A DNA stretch of 64,000 bases from JAMZMI01 sp039970095 (GTDB taxonomy: Bacteria > Bacteroidota > Bacteroidia > Cytophagales > Cyclobacteriaceae), in assembly GCA_039970095.1 (NCBI GenBank), contig JBDVMP010000063.1, positions 1-64,000 on the forward strand, in the 5' to 3' direction. This document shows, in pieces, positions 37,422 to 46,094 of this stretch; positions within the stretch are counted from its first letter, which is position 1; each line of letters starts with the position of its first letter. The notes below the pieces were generated by a model. The model saw nothing but the letters and a program-made list of their open reading frames with translations. It made no database searches and had not been told where the DNA came from. The translations under genes were made by a program, and so were the position numbers.

Positions 37422-38474
37422 ATGATGCGTTTTAGTTTTGCCCTCCTAGTTCTCTTTCTATTTAGTTTTAATCTTTTCGGTCAACCGAAAAAAGATTCCA
37501 TTGCAGAAGATATGCTGATCGTTCAGCGCATCAATGGTGGCTGGCCCAAGCATCTTCAGATCCGAGGAAAAAAGGATGTTAAAACCAATTATGCAGGACT
37601 CAATCTCACAAGTGAAGAACGTCAGAATATCAAGGGTGATTCCGCCAAACTCAACACTACTTACGATAATGATGCTACATCTAAGGAGATACGCCACCTT
37701 CTACAAGCTTACGTTGAAACTGGAAATAAAAATTATTTACAGGCTGCCGAAAAAGGAATTGAATACATTCTATCCGGTCAATACCCTTCAGGCGGATGGC
37801 CTCAGTTTTATCCGCTCAAAGGAGGGTATGCCGATGATATCACGTACAATGATAATGCTATGGTCAATTGCTTGAACGTACTTAGAGATTTAGTTAGAAG
37901 CGAACAAGGGTTTGACGTTGTTGATGATCAATTGCGTCAAAAATCTAAAATCGCCTTAGCGAAGGGAGTGGAATGCATCCTCAAAACACAAATACTCATC
38001 AATGGAGAATTGACCGTATGGTGCGCACAACACGATCCTTTGACGTTCAAAGCTACCAATGCCAGAAGCTTTGAGCTTGCTTCGCTCAGTGGACAAGAAT
38101 CTGTCGGAATCATTCGTTTCCTTATGGAAATCGAAAATCCCTCAGAGGAGGTAAAAAATTCAATCGAGCAGGCCATGATGTGGATTGATGCAAATAAAAT
38201 TGAAGGATATAAGATTATCTGGCCTGAAGCACCCGGTACTGAGCGAGGATATGATCGTGTTTTGGTAGAAGCACCGGGTTCTGTGCTTTGGGCTCGATTT
38301 TATGATTTAGAAACAGGCAAACCATTCTTTTGTGGTCGCGATGGAGTGAAAAAACAATCGATGACCGAAATCGAATATGAACGCAGAGTAGGGTATGGAT
38401 GGTACGGAACCTGGCCCGAAAAACTGCTCAACGATTATTACCCCGAATGGAAAAAGCAGAATAGACTTGACTAA
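37422..38474 (+). CDS. Pectate lyase, PL10 family
   Basis: 350 residues. Signal peptide about 1-20 (FNLFGQ), then an (alpha/alpha)-toroid PL10 domain with GGWPKH, the calcium/active-site motif TYDNDATSKEIR, SGGWPQFYPLKGGY, ITYNDNAM, VWCAQHD and FELASLSGQES. These match the PL10 pectate lyases, which cut unesterified homogalacturonan by beta-elimination; it complements the PL1 enzyme at 3634. Gap of 69 bases after GH2. Confident family assignment. Confidence 0.92.
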   Translation: MMRFSFALLVLFLFSFNLFGQPKKDSIAEDMLIVQRINGGWPKHLQIRGKKDVKTNYAGLNLTSEERQNIKGDSAKLNTTYDNDATSKEIRHLLQAYVETGNKNYLQAAEKGIEYILSGQYPSGGWPQFYPLKGGYADDITYNDNAMVNCLNVLRDLVRSEQGFDVVDDQLRQKSKIALAKGVECILKTQILINGELTVWCAQHDPLTFKATNARSFELASLSGQESVGIIRFLMEIENPSEEVKNSIEQAMMWIDANKIEGYKIIWPEAPGTERGYDRVLVEAPGSVLWARFYDLETGKPFFCGRDGVKKQSMTEIEYERRVGYGWYGTWPEKLLNDYYPEWKKQNRLD

Positions 38475-38503
38475 GTCTGTAAGGATGGAACAGGATAGCC
38501 AGC

Positions 38504-38520
38504 CTACAATTCAATTGTAG
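38504..38520. repeat. 17-base palindrome
   Basis: CTACAATT-C-AATTGTAG is a perfect 8-bp inverted repeat around one base, between the PL10 stop and the sialidase-like gene (35 bases before its ATG). The short spacer suits a dimeric DNA-binding protein better than an RNA hairpin. Confidence 0.5.
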
Positions 38521-38555
38521 TTTAGAGCTAATATTTAACTTGAAAGTCCAAATTG

Positions 38556-39680
38556 ATGATCAATACTATAAAGTATTCAATTCTATTAGCGTTCATTGTA
38601 ATTCTTGCAAGCTGCCAACCTACCAAAAGAACCGACTGGAAGAGTGGTATTCTCGTTGATGAGTTTGTGTATGACACGGCTTCATTTCCCTCTTGCCATG
38701 CCGCTACCATTGCAGAAACTACCGAAGGCCAATTGATAACAGCCTTTTTTGGAGGTACGAAAGAAAGAAACCCTGATGTATGCATTTGGGTGTGTAGAAA
38801 AGAGACGGATGGATGGACTGATCCTCAGTTAGTAGCTGAAGGGTTCGCTTCAGGAGTAAAAGGGTTAAGCGACACAGTTCGCTATCCAACATGGAACCCA
38901 GTGCTTTATCAGGTGCCCAATGGTGAACTTCAGCTTTATTACAAAATCGGTCCTAAACCTTCGGACTGGTATGGTTTTGTAAGAACCTCGGACGATGGAG
39001 GAGTCACATGGTCAGAGCAAGAGGCACTACCGCAAGGTTTTATTGGCCCTGTTAAAAACAAGCCGGTCCTGCTTGAGGATGGAACTTTAATTTCGGGTAG
39101 TAGCAAGGAAGGGGATGGCTGGAGAGTTCACTTCGAATTGACAAATGATTTTGGAAAAAGTTGGGATATGATTGGCCCAATTAATAAAGGAGAGCAAAAC
39201 GGTGATCACAACGTGATTCAGCCGAGTATATTGGATCATGGCGATGGTAAACTGCAAATTTTGGCAAGAAGCCGAAGCAGAAGGGTGGCAACAGCATGGT
39301 CGGCGGATTATGGTAAGACATGGTCTGAGATTTCGCTAACAAGCTTACCTCAAAATAACTCTGGAACGGATGCCGTAACAATGACCGATGGGCGACATGT
39401 ATTGGTTTACAATCATACATTAGACCCTGAAGGCAAGGCAAAGGGCCCTCGCACACCTCTTCATATGTCTGTTTCTGATGATGGAATCAACTGGTCAGCA
39501 GCATTGATTTTGGAAGATTCGCCTATAAGTCAATATTCTTACCCAGCCGTGATCCAGACCTCTGATGGCATGCTCCACGTGGTTTATACCTGGAGAAGGT
39601 TGAAAATTAAGCACGTAGAAATTGACCCTTCCAAATTGCAGTTGACCAAAATTGATTCACTAGCCTGGCCTTCTCTTTAA
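38556..39680 (+). CDS. Sialidase-fold (BNR) glycosidase or lyase, lipoprotein
   Basis: 374 residues from the ATG at 38556 (a TTG sits one codon earlier). Lipobox IVILASC. Six-bladed propeller of the BNR_2/GH33-like type: Asp boxes such as SDDGGVTWSEQ, TNDFGKSWDM, SADYGKTWSE and SVSDDGINWSA recur through the chain. The region FPSCHAATIAE and RNPDVCIWVCR near the N-terminus and RSRSRRVATAW hold likely active-site residues. Sialic acid is not part of pectin, so the substrate is probably another 2-keto-3-deoxy or uronic acid; KDO of RG-II is one candidate, but this is inference. Lies between PL10 and GH78. Confidence 0.82.
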   Translation: MINTIKYSILLAFIVILASCQPTKRTDWKSGILVDEFVYDTASFPSCHAATIAETTEGQLITAFFGGTKERNPDVCIWVCRKETDGWTDPQLVAEGFASGVKGLSDTVRYPTWNPVLYQVPNGELQLYYKIGPKPSDWYGFVRTSDDGGVTWSEQEALPQGFIGPVKNKPVLLEDGTLISGSSKEGDGWRVHFELTNDFGKSWDMIGPINKGEQNGDHNVIQPSILDHGDGKLQILARSRSRRVATAWSADYGKTWSEISLTSLPQNNSGTDAVTMTDGRHVLVYNHTLDPEGKAKGPRTPLHMSVSDDGINWSAALILEDSPISQYSYPAVIQTSDGMLHVVYTWRRLKIKHVEIDPSKLQLTKIDSLAWPSL

Positions 39681-39746
39681 ACCTGTTTGTTGTCTTTGAG
39701 TTGATCTCAGGGTGTGTTTGGTAGGTTTATTCAATAATGTAACAGC

Positions 39747-42482
39747 ATGTTCTTTCGATTAAGAGTGAACTTTATTTTGATTTCATGCATGTCAGTTATC
39801 ACACTGTTGGTCACAGGATGTGGACAGCCCTCTGTTGAAATCCAAAAAATCACCACCGAATTTTTAGAAACTCCCTCGAGTATTTTTTCATCTCAGCCAC
39901 GCTTTGGCTGGCAGCTCCGGTCTAAAGAAAATGGAACGTATCAATCAGCGTACCAAATAATCTTAAATGAAGCCAATCTTGAATACTGGAACACCGGAAA
40001 GGTTACTTCTGATCAAAGCCAATTGATTGAATACGAAGGGCCACAACTTAATACATCCACTCGTTATCAGCTGACTATTCATGTTTGGGATCAAAACGAT
40101 CAACTATCAAGCTCATCATCGTGGTTTGAAACAGCACCGTCTATTGGAAATCTAAAAGCAAATTGGATCGGCGCTATACGCAGAGAAGACGCCAATCTTC
40201 CGGAAGGAAGAAAATGGCATGCCCCATCTTTAAAGAAAAATCGAGCCTTTTATGATAGTATTCCAACGATCGCCAAAAGGTCTATTTTACTGAGAAAGGA
40301 GTTAAATGTTGACAAAAAATTGAGTAAGGCTACAGTTTATATTTCAGGTCTGGGGCATTATGAACTCAATGTGAACGGAGAGAAAGTTGGAAAGAGCCAA
40401 TTTGCACCACTATGGACGGATTATGATAAATCTGTCTTTTACAATTCTTACGACCTCACTACTTTACTCAAACCTGGAAACAATGCCATAGGGGTGATTC
40501 TTGGCAATGGGATGTATAATTCCGTAGGCAATCGCTATCGCAAATTCTGGGTCAGCTTTGGGGCACCAACGTTGTTTTTTCAGCTAGAATTAACATTTAG
40601 TGATGGTTCTAAAAAAACCGTAATTTCTGACGAAACATGGAAGTATTCAGAAAGCCCAATTACGTTCAACTGCATTTTTGGAGGAGAAGATTATGATGCT
40701 AGGTTGGAGCAGGATGGTTGGGCTACAGTTACATTTAGCGATGCAGATTGGAAACCGGCTATCATTCAAGATGCCCCAAAAGGTGAGCTAAAACCGCAAC
40801 TTGCACCGGCTATCCAGATTCAAAAACAGTATGATATTAAGGAATCAACCCAAATCGATTCGGTTACTTATGTTTTTGATATGGAACAAAACCTCTCTGG
40901 TTTCCCGACAATAAAAGTGAAAGGTAAAGCTGGCCAGAAAGTAAAGCTGGTTGTTGGTGAAAGGCTGGATGAGGAGGGTAAAGTGACCCAAAGAAATACA
41001 GGCGGACCGCATTATTATGAATACACGCTCAAGGGTGGTGAAGCTGAAGTATGGCAACCAAGGTTCAGCTATTATGGCTATCAGTACATCCAAGTAGAGG
41101 TAGTTAGTTATGAAGGTGGAACTGATAAAAATGACCTACCTGTGCTCCTGGGCCTCAAATCAAACTTCATTTACAGCAATGCTCGCCCGCTAGGGACTTT
41201 CGAGTGTTCCAATGAGATCTTCACCAAAACGCACACTTTGATCAACAATGCCATCAAAAGCAACATGCAGGCTGTCTTTACAGATTGCCCGCATCGAGAG
41301 AAATTGGGCTGGTTGGAAGAAATTCAACTCGTAGGGCCAGGTCTTTTGTTCAATTATGATTTGACTCAATCTTTTGCCAAGCAAATGATGGACATGAAAG
41401 ATGCTCAACGGGCGAACGGAATGGTGCCGAATATTGCACCAGAATACACTGATTTTTCGGCTTATTCGTGGGGAGCGGATTTTACTGATTCTCCTGAGTG
41501 GGGTGCTGCTGCCGTTTTGGTTCCATGGCAATATTATGAGTTTTATGGGGACCCATCATTGATCCAACAGTACTATGAAGTGATGAAGGATTACGTGGAT
41601 TACCTGACTTTTAAATCTAAAAACGGGATCGTTTCGCACGGGTTGGGCGACTGGTACGATTACGGAGAACATGAAGCTGGATATTCTAAAAACAGCCCTA
41701 TTCCCCTTTCAGCAACTTCTCACTATTACTACTGTATAGAAAAGCTGATTGAAGCAGCTCAATTGCTCGGTAAAACTAGAGATAAGCAAAAATATAAAGT
41801 ACTGGCTTATACAGTGAGAGAGGCATACAATCGAACTTTTTTCAACCCAGAAACCAAGCAATATGGTACTGGTAGTCAGTATAGCAACGCTGTTTCTATT
41901 TATATGGATTTGGTTGGTTCGGAGCATAAACAAGCCGTCCTAGATAATCTAGTATCTGATATTGTAGAAAACGGAAATAGACTAACAACAGGTGATGTAG
42001 GTAATAGATACTTATTTCAGACATTGGCCGAAAATGGATTAAATGAGGTCTTGTACAAGATGATGAATCACTATGACGTTCCTGGTTATGGCTACCAGCT
42101 GCAATACGGGCTCACTACGCTTACAGAGCAGTGGGATCCCGATAAGGGCAACTCATGGAACCATTTTATGATGGGTCAAATTGAGGAATGGTTTTTCAAA
42201 ACTTTGCTGGGAATAGTTCCTGATTTGGATAACCCAGGATTCAAACACTTTTACGTACAGCCGCAACTTGTTGGAAATATGACTTTTGCCAGAGGTTCAT
42301 TCGAAAGTATTTATGGTCAGATAGTTGTTGATTGGAAACATGATGAAGAGACTTTTGAAATTGAGATTGTCGTTCCTGTCAATGCCAGTGCAACTTTTGT
42401 TTTACCAGAGGAAGTTGATTCAGGGAATGAAAAAGTCAGTTTATCTTCGGGTAAACATATTTTATCATTCCCAGTCAAGTAG
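39747..42482 (+). CDS. Second alpha-L-rhamnosidase (GH78), lipoprotein
   Basis: 911 residues. Lipobox LLVTGC. Same layout as the GH78 at 20114 (N-terminal FnIII-like, two beta-sandwiches, (alpha/alpha)6 domain, C-terminal beta-sandwich) but clearly different in sequence. Catalytic motifs: DCPHREKLGW with E518 as acid and LTTLTEQWDPDKG with E794 as base. ISGLGHYELNVNGEKVG marks the lectin-like domain. Two divergent rhamnosidases suggest two different rhamnosyl linkages are cut. Followed 22 bases later by the esterase gene. Confidence 0.93.
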   Translation: MFFRLRVNFILISCMSVITLLVTGCGQPSVEIQKITTEFLETPSSIFSSQPRFGWQLRSKENGTYQSAYQIILNEANLEYWNTGKVTSDQSQLIEYEGPQLNTSTRYQLTIHVWDQNDQLSSSSSWFETAPSIGNLKANWIGAIRREDANLPEGRKWHAPSLKKNRAFYDSIPTIAKRSILLRKELNVDKKLSKATVYISGLGHYELNVNGEKVGKSQFAPLWTDYDKSVFYNSYDLTTLLKPGNNAIGVILGNGMYNSVGNRYRKFWVSFGAPTLFFQLELTFSDGSKKTVISDETWKYSESPITFNCIFGGEDYDARLEQDGWATVTFSDADWKPAIIQDAPKGELKPQLAPAIQIQKQYDIKESTQIDSVTYVFDMEQNLSGFPTIKVKGKAGQKVKLVVGERLDEEGKVTQRNTGGPHYYEYTLKGGEAEVWQPRFSYYGYQYIQVEVVSYEGGTDKNDLPVLLGLKSNFIYSNARPLGTFECSNEIFTKTHTLINNAIKSNMQAVFTDCPHREKLGWLEEIQLVGPGLLFNYDLTQSFAKQMMDMKDAQRANGMVPNIAPEYTDFSAYSWGADFTDSPEWGAAAVLVPWQYYEFYGDPSLIQQYYEVMKDYVDYLTFKSKNGIVSHGLGDWYDYGEHEAGYSKNSPIPLSATSHYYYCIEKLIEAAQLLGKTRDKQKYKVLAYTVREAYNRTFFNPETKQYGTGSQYSNAVSIYMDLVGSEHKQAVLDNLVSDIVENGNRLTTGDVGNRYLFQTLAENGLNEVLYKMMNHYDVPGYGYQLQYGLTTLTEQWDPDKGNSWNHFMMGQIEEWFFKTLLGIVPDLDNPGFKHFYVQPQLVGNMTFARGSFESIYGQIVVDWKHDEETFEIEIVVPVNASATFVLPEEVDSGNEKVSLSSGKHILSFPVK

Positions 42483-42504
42483 GAGTAGAACATCAAAAAC
42501 AATC

Positions 42505-43884
42505 ATGAGAAAGACTTACACAATTATATTTTTCCTCTTTTCCATCACCTTAATCGCACAGAATTCCGATGATAAGTTTCAACGGCCAATGGTTGATGTT
42601 CTCAATGATTTACAACAGAAGTATGACGTCAGGATCAAATACAATGTGCAGGACTTTGCAAATTATGATTTGATTTATGCGGATTGGCGGTTGGTTCCCG
42701 GTGATTTGGAAGCCAGTTTGAAAAATATTTTGGCACCATTCGATTACGCCTTTGTCAAGCAAGATGAACGCACTTATAAGGTTAAACCTTTCCAATATCA
42801 CTTGGTCACACCAGAGCGAGGAGCAGAACGTTTGGAATATCTCAAGACGCTTTATTCGGATAAGGAAAGTTGGGAAGAGCGACGTGCCGAACTGCGTATG
42901 TGCATCAGAGAAGCTGTAGGAATAAATGACCTCCCATCCACTTCAAATCCAGATGTAATCCTTTCGGGGAAAAGAAAATATGCCGGTTATACGGTTGAGA
43001 ATATTGCTTTGGAAACCGTGGCGGGGCTGTATGTAACAGGTTCTATTTACATGCCTTCTCGAATTAAGGGGAAAGCACCTGTCATCCTCAGTCCAAATGG
43101 ACATTTCCAAGATGGAAGATACAATAAAGACGTTCAGATCAGGTGTGCAACATTGGCAAAAATGGGAGCAATTGTCGTTAATTATGATCTTTTTGGCTGG
43201 GGAGAATCTGCCATGCAGGTAGGCAGCACCTCACACAGAATGAGCATTGCCCACACGATTCAGGCAAATAACTCTATCAAACTGCTCGACTACTTGCTTA
43301 TGCTTAAAGGAGCCGATCCTGAAAGAGTGGCGATCACTGGAGGCTCAGGAGGGGGGTCTATGACTATGCTTATTGCTGCTATTGACGATCGCATCAAAGT
43401 GAGCGTACCCGTTGTGATGACTTCATCATTTCATTCTGGTGGATGTCCGTGCGAGAGCGGTATGCCTATTCACCTTTGTGGGGAGCAAACAAACAACGCA
43501 GAGATTGCGGCCATTTTTGCACCAAAACCTCAACTCATTATTTCCGATGGTGGCGACTGGACCTTTCAAGTACCAGAAGTTGAGTATCCATTTATCAAAA
43601 GGACTTATGAGTTCTACGGCGCATCGGACAAGGTTTCAAATGTACACCTGGCTAGAGAAAAACACGATTATGGTTTTTCTAAAAGAAAGGCTATGTATCA
43701 ATTTATGTCTGAGAATCTAGGTCTTGACTTGAGTGCAATCAAAAATGCTGCAGGCAAAATTGACGATTCTGATATTGTGGTTGAAGAGCAAGAAAAGATG
43801 TACGTCTTCGGAAATGATCCCAATAGTCTGCCCGACGGTGCAGTGCTTCATATTGATGAATTAATAGAAAAATTAAACAAATGA
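42505..43884 (+). CDS. Alpha/beta-hydrolase esterase with N-terminal STN-like domain (CE19/acetyl-xylan-esterase-like)
   Basis: 459 residues from the ATG at 42505, which gives a signal peptide ending LIAQ; the frame extends 60 codons back into GH78 without support. Residues ~25-95 look like an STN (secretin/TonB short N-terminal) domain: VLNDLQQKYDVRIKYN ... LEASLKNILAPFDYAF. The alpha/beta-hydrolase follows, with nucleophile S281 in TGGSGGGSM and catalytic His probably H387 in REKHDYGF. A Cys-rich loop GGCPCESGMPIHLC sits near the active site. From memory, the family resembles the RG-II pectin methylesterase (CE19) and acetyl-xylan-esterase-like proteins. It should remove methyl or acetyl groups from pectin. 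Its last four bases overlap the GH105 start. Confidence 0.82.
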   Translation: MRKTYTIIFFLFSITLIAQNSDDKFQRPMVDVLNDLQQKYDVRIKYNVQDFANYDLIYADWRLVPGDLEASLKNILAPFDYAFVKQDERTYKVKPFQYHLVTPERGAERLEYLKTLYSDKESWEERRAELRMCIREAVGINDLPSTSNPDVILSGKRKYAGYTVENIALETVAGLYVTGSIYMPSRIKGKAPVILSPNGHFQDGRYNKDVQIRCATLAKMGAIVVNYDLFGWGESAMQVGSTSHRMSIAHTIQANNSIKLLDYLLMLKGADPERVAITGGSGGGSMTMLIAAIDDRIKVSVPVVMTSSFHSGGCPCESGMPIHLCGEQTNNAEIAAIFAPKPQLIISDGGDWTFQVPEVEYPFIKRTYEFYGASDKVSNVHLAREKHDYGFSKRKAMYQFMSENLGLDLSAIKNAAGKIDDSDIVVEEQEKMYVFGNDPNSLPDGAVLHIDELIEKLNK

Positions 43885-45077
43885 AAGTAAGAATTTTATC
43901 CATTTCGTCTCTGTCGCTAATTATTTTGCTCGCGGCATGTCAGCCAAAGAAAAAGGAGGCAGTAGTTAAGCCAATGTCTGTCCGCATGGCTGAGTCTGAG
44001 ATGGCTCGCTTTTCAGACCTATGGACAGTGGATCATGTGCGCATTCCGTTTTGGGGTTACACTCATGGCATTATAGCCAAGGCAATGTTGGATATGTATG
44101 CGCAAACTGGCGACAAGAAATACTACAATTATGTTTATGATTACGCTGATACTCTCATTCAGAATGGTGGTTTTATCGTCACCTACGATTCTTCAAAGCA
44201 CAACATCGACATGATCAACCCAGGGAAAATTCTTTTCCCTATGTATAAGCTCACTGGACAAGAAAAGTACAAACTAGCAGCCAAAACACTTGTGGATGCA
44301 ATGGAAGATCATCCCAAAACTTCTGAGGGAGGGTTCTGGCACAAAAAAAGATACACGCATCAGATGTGGCTTGACGGGCTTTATATGGGGTCTCCATTTT
44401 TAGCTCAGTATGCCAAAGAGTTTGATGCTCCGGAGTGGTTCGATGTGGTGGCTACCCAAATCGAGCTGATTGATAAATATGCATATGACGAAAAATCTGG
44501 TCTTTACTATCACGGGTGGGACGAAAGCAAATCAATGCTTTGGGCAGATTCTGTAACAGGAACATCTCCAAATTTTTGGGGACGAGCCGAAGGTTGGTTT
44601 GCCATGGCTCTGGTAGATGTGTTGGATTATTTTCCAAAAGATCACCCCAAGTATGCCATGATTATAGGGGTGCTTAACAAAACCGCTCAGGGAATTAAAA
44701 GCACTCAGGACGAAAATTCGGGAGTATGGTATCAGGTACTGGATCAGGGAGATCGTGAAGGCAACTATCTGGAAGCGACCGCATCAAGCATGTTCGCTTA
44801 TTCTTTATTGAAAGCGGTGAGACTAGGAGCTATTGATGAGTCTTATTTGGCTGTAGCCAAAAAGGGATATGAAGGCATACTAAATGAATTTATAAAAGAA
44901 AACGAAGACGGAACAATTTCGCTAACACGCTGCTGCGCAGTAGCAGGTCTTGGTGGCAAAAACAACAGAGACGGTAGTTTTGATTACTACGTAAACGAAA
45001 AAATTCGAGACAATGACCCTAAAGGAACTGGCCCCTTTATTTGGGCAAGTTTGGAGTATGAAAATTTGAATAAGTAA
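43881..45077 (+). CDS. Unsaturated rhamnogalacturonyl/glucuronyl hydrolase (GH105), lipoprotein
   Basis: 398 residues. Lipobox LLAAC. (alpha/alpha)6 barrel with the GH105 catalytic Asp in MWLDGLYMGSPFLA (D165), WGRAEGWFAMA and LEATASSMFAYSLLKA. It removes the 4,5-unsaturated galacturonate left at the non-reducing end by pectate or rhamnogalacturonan lyases. Starts inside the esterase stop (ATGA overlap), so the two are translationally coupled. RCCAVAGLGG near the C-terminus is typical. Family call firm; preference for RG-I or galacturonan ends unknown. Confidence 0.94.
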   Translation: MKVRILSISSLSLIILLAACQPKKKEAVVKPMSVRMAESEMARFSDLWTVDHVRIPFWGYTHGIIAKAMLDMYAQTGDKKYYNYVYDYADTLIQNGGFIVTYDSSKHNIDMINPGKILFPMYKLTGQEKYKLAAKTLVDAMEDHPKTSEGGFWHKKRYTHQMWLDGLYMGSPFLAQYAKEFDAPEWFDVVATQIELIDKYAYDEKSGLYYHGWDESKSMLWADSVTGTSPNFWGRAEGWFAMALVDVLDYFPKDHPKYAMIIGVLNKTAQGIKSTQDENSGVWYQVLDQGDREGNYLEATASSMFAYSLLKAVRLGAIDESYLAVAKKGYEGILNEFIKENEDGTISLTRCCAVAGLGGKNNRDGSFDYYVNEKIRDNDPKGTGPFIWASLEYENLNK

Positions 45078-45086
45078 AACGAAATG

Positions 45087-45111
45087 TCACCCTGAGCTTG
45101 TCGAAGGGTGA
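45087..45111. repeat. Small palindromic element between GH105 and the isomerase-like gene
   Basis: TCACCCT pairs with AGGGTGA around GAGCTTGTCGA, followed by a second partial copy of the loop (ACTTGTCGA). This sequence type is a widespread short intergenic repeat in many bacterial genomes. It precedes the next gene's ATG by ~30 bases. Confidence 0.55.
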
Positions 45112-45139
45112 ACTTGTCGAAGAGAAAAATAAAAAGAAA

Positions 45140-46075
45140 ATGAACAACGCGAATAAGAGCAGAAGAACCTTCCTCTCCACTTCAGCATTGGCAACAGCAG
45201 CATTGGTCTCAGCCCCTATGGTTAATTCCTGTGCCAGCCCAAAAACTGATTCAAGCAAAGGCACACCTGAAGCCAAAGAGCAACGCTACAAAGTTTCTGT
45301 TTGCGACTGGATGATTCTCAAAAGACAGAAGATGGGAGCATTCAAAAGAACGTCCGAGATAGGAGCAGATGGGCTTGAGTTAGACATGGGAGGGCTGGGC
45401 AGTAGACCTATTTTTGATAACAAGATGCGTGACCCCATTTTCAGGAGCATGTTTCGTGAGGAACTAGCTAAGTACAATTTAGAAATAAGCTCTATCGCCA
45501 TGTCGGGTTTTTACGCTCAGTCACTAGCCGAAAGGGATATTGCTCCTATGGTAGATGATACCATCAACTCCATGGTGATGATGGGGGTTAAGGTTGCGTT
45601 TTTGCCATTTGGAGTGAAGGGCGACTTGGTCCAAAACCCTGAGCTAAGACCTATTTTGATAGAGAAATTCAAAACGATCATTGCTCCCAAGGCTGAGGCG
45701 GCTGATGTAATCATTGGCATAGAAACTGCTTTAGACGCAGCAGGAGAGGTCGCATTTCTGGAGGAGGTTGGTTCGCCCAATATCCAGAGCTATTTCAACT
45801 TTGCCAATGCGCTCCAAAATGGACGGGACTTACACAACGAACTCAAAAGGCTAGGCAAAGACAGAATCTGCATGATTCATGCTTCCGATGAAGACAGGGT
45901 TTGGCTAGAGAATAATGAGCGCATTGATATGCCGAAAGTAAAAAAGACTTTGGATGATATGGGCTGGAGCGGATGGCTTGTAATTGAGCGTTCGCGAGAT
46001 GCCGAAAACCCAAGAGATGTAGTAGGTAACTACGGCGCAAACACCCGCTATCTCAAATCAATTTTTCAATCATAA
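45140..46075 (+). CDS. Tat-exported sugar-phosphate-isomerase-like TIM-barrel protein
   Basis: 311 residues from the ATG at 45140; an upstream ATG at 45098 lies in the palindromic repeat. Twin-arginine signal NKSRRTFLSTS with a hydrophobic region and a lipobox-like NSC at about residue 35. The mature part is an AP-endonuclease-2-type barrel (xylose-isomerase-like): GADGLELDMGGL, NLEISSIAMSGFY, VIIGIETALDAAGEVAFL, MIHASDEDRVWLEN and GWSGWLVIERSRDAENPRD give the usual Glu/His/Asp metal-ligand positions. Exported members of this family are frequent in Bacteroidota sugar loci; epimerisation or isomerisation of a periplasmic sugar is possible, but the reaction is unknown. Confidence 0.85.
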   Translation: MNNANKSRRTFLSTSALATAALVSAPMVNSCASPKTDSSKGTPEAKEQRYKVSVCDWMILKRQKMGAFKRTSEIGADGLELDMGGLGSRPIFDNKMRDPIFRSMFREELAKYNLEISSIAMSGFYAQSLAERDIAPMVDDTINSMVMMGVKVAFLPFGVKGDLVQNPELRPILIEKFKTIIAPKAEAADVIIGIETALDAAGEVAFLEEVGSPNIQSYFNFANALQNGRDLHNELKRLGKDRICMIHASDEDRVWLENNERIDMPKVKKTLDDMGWSGWLVIERSRDAENPRDVVGNYGANTRYLKSIFQS

Positions 46076-46094
46076 AAGAGATAAATAGACATAA

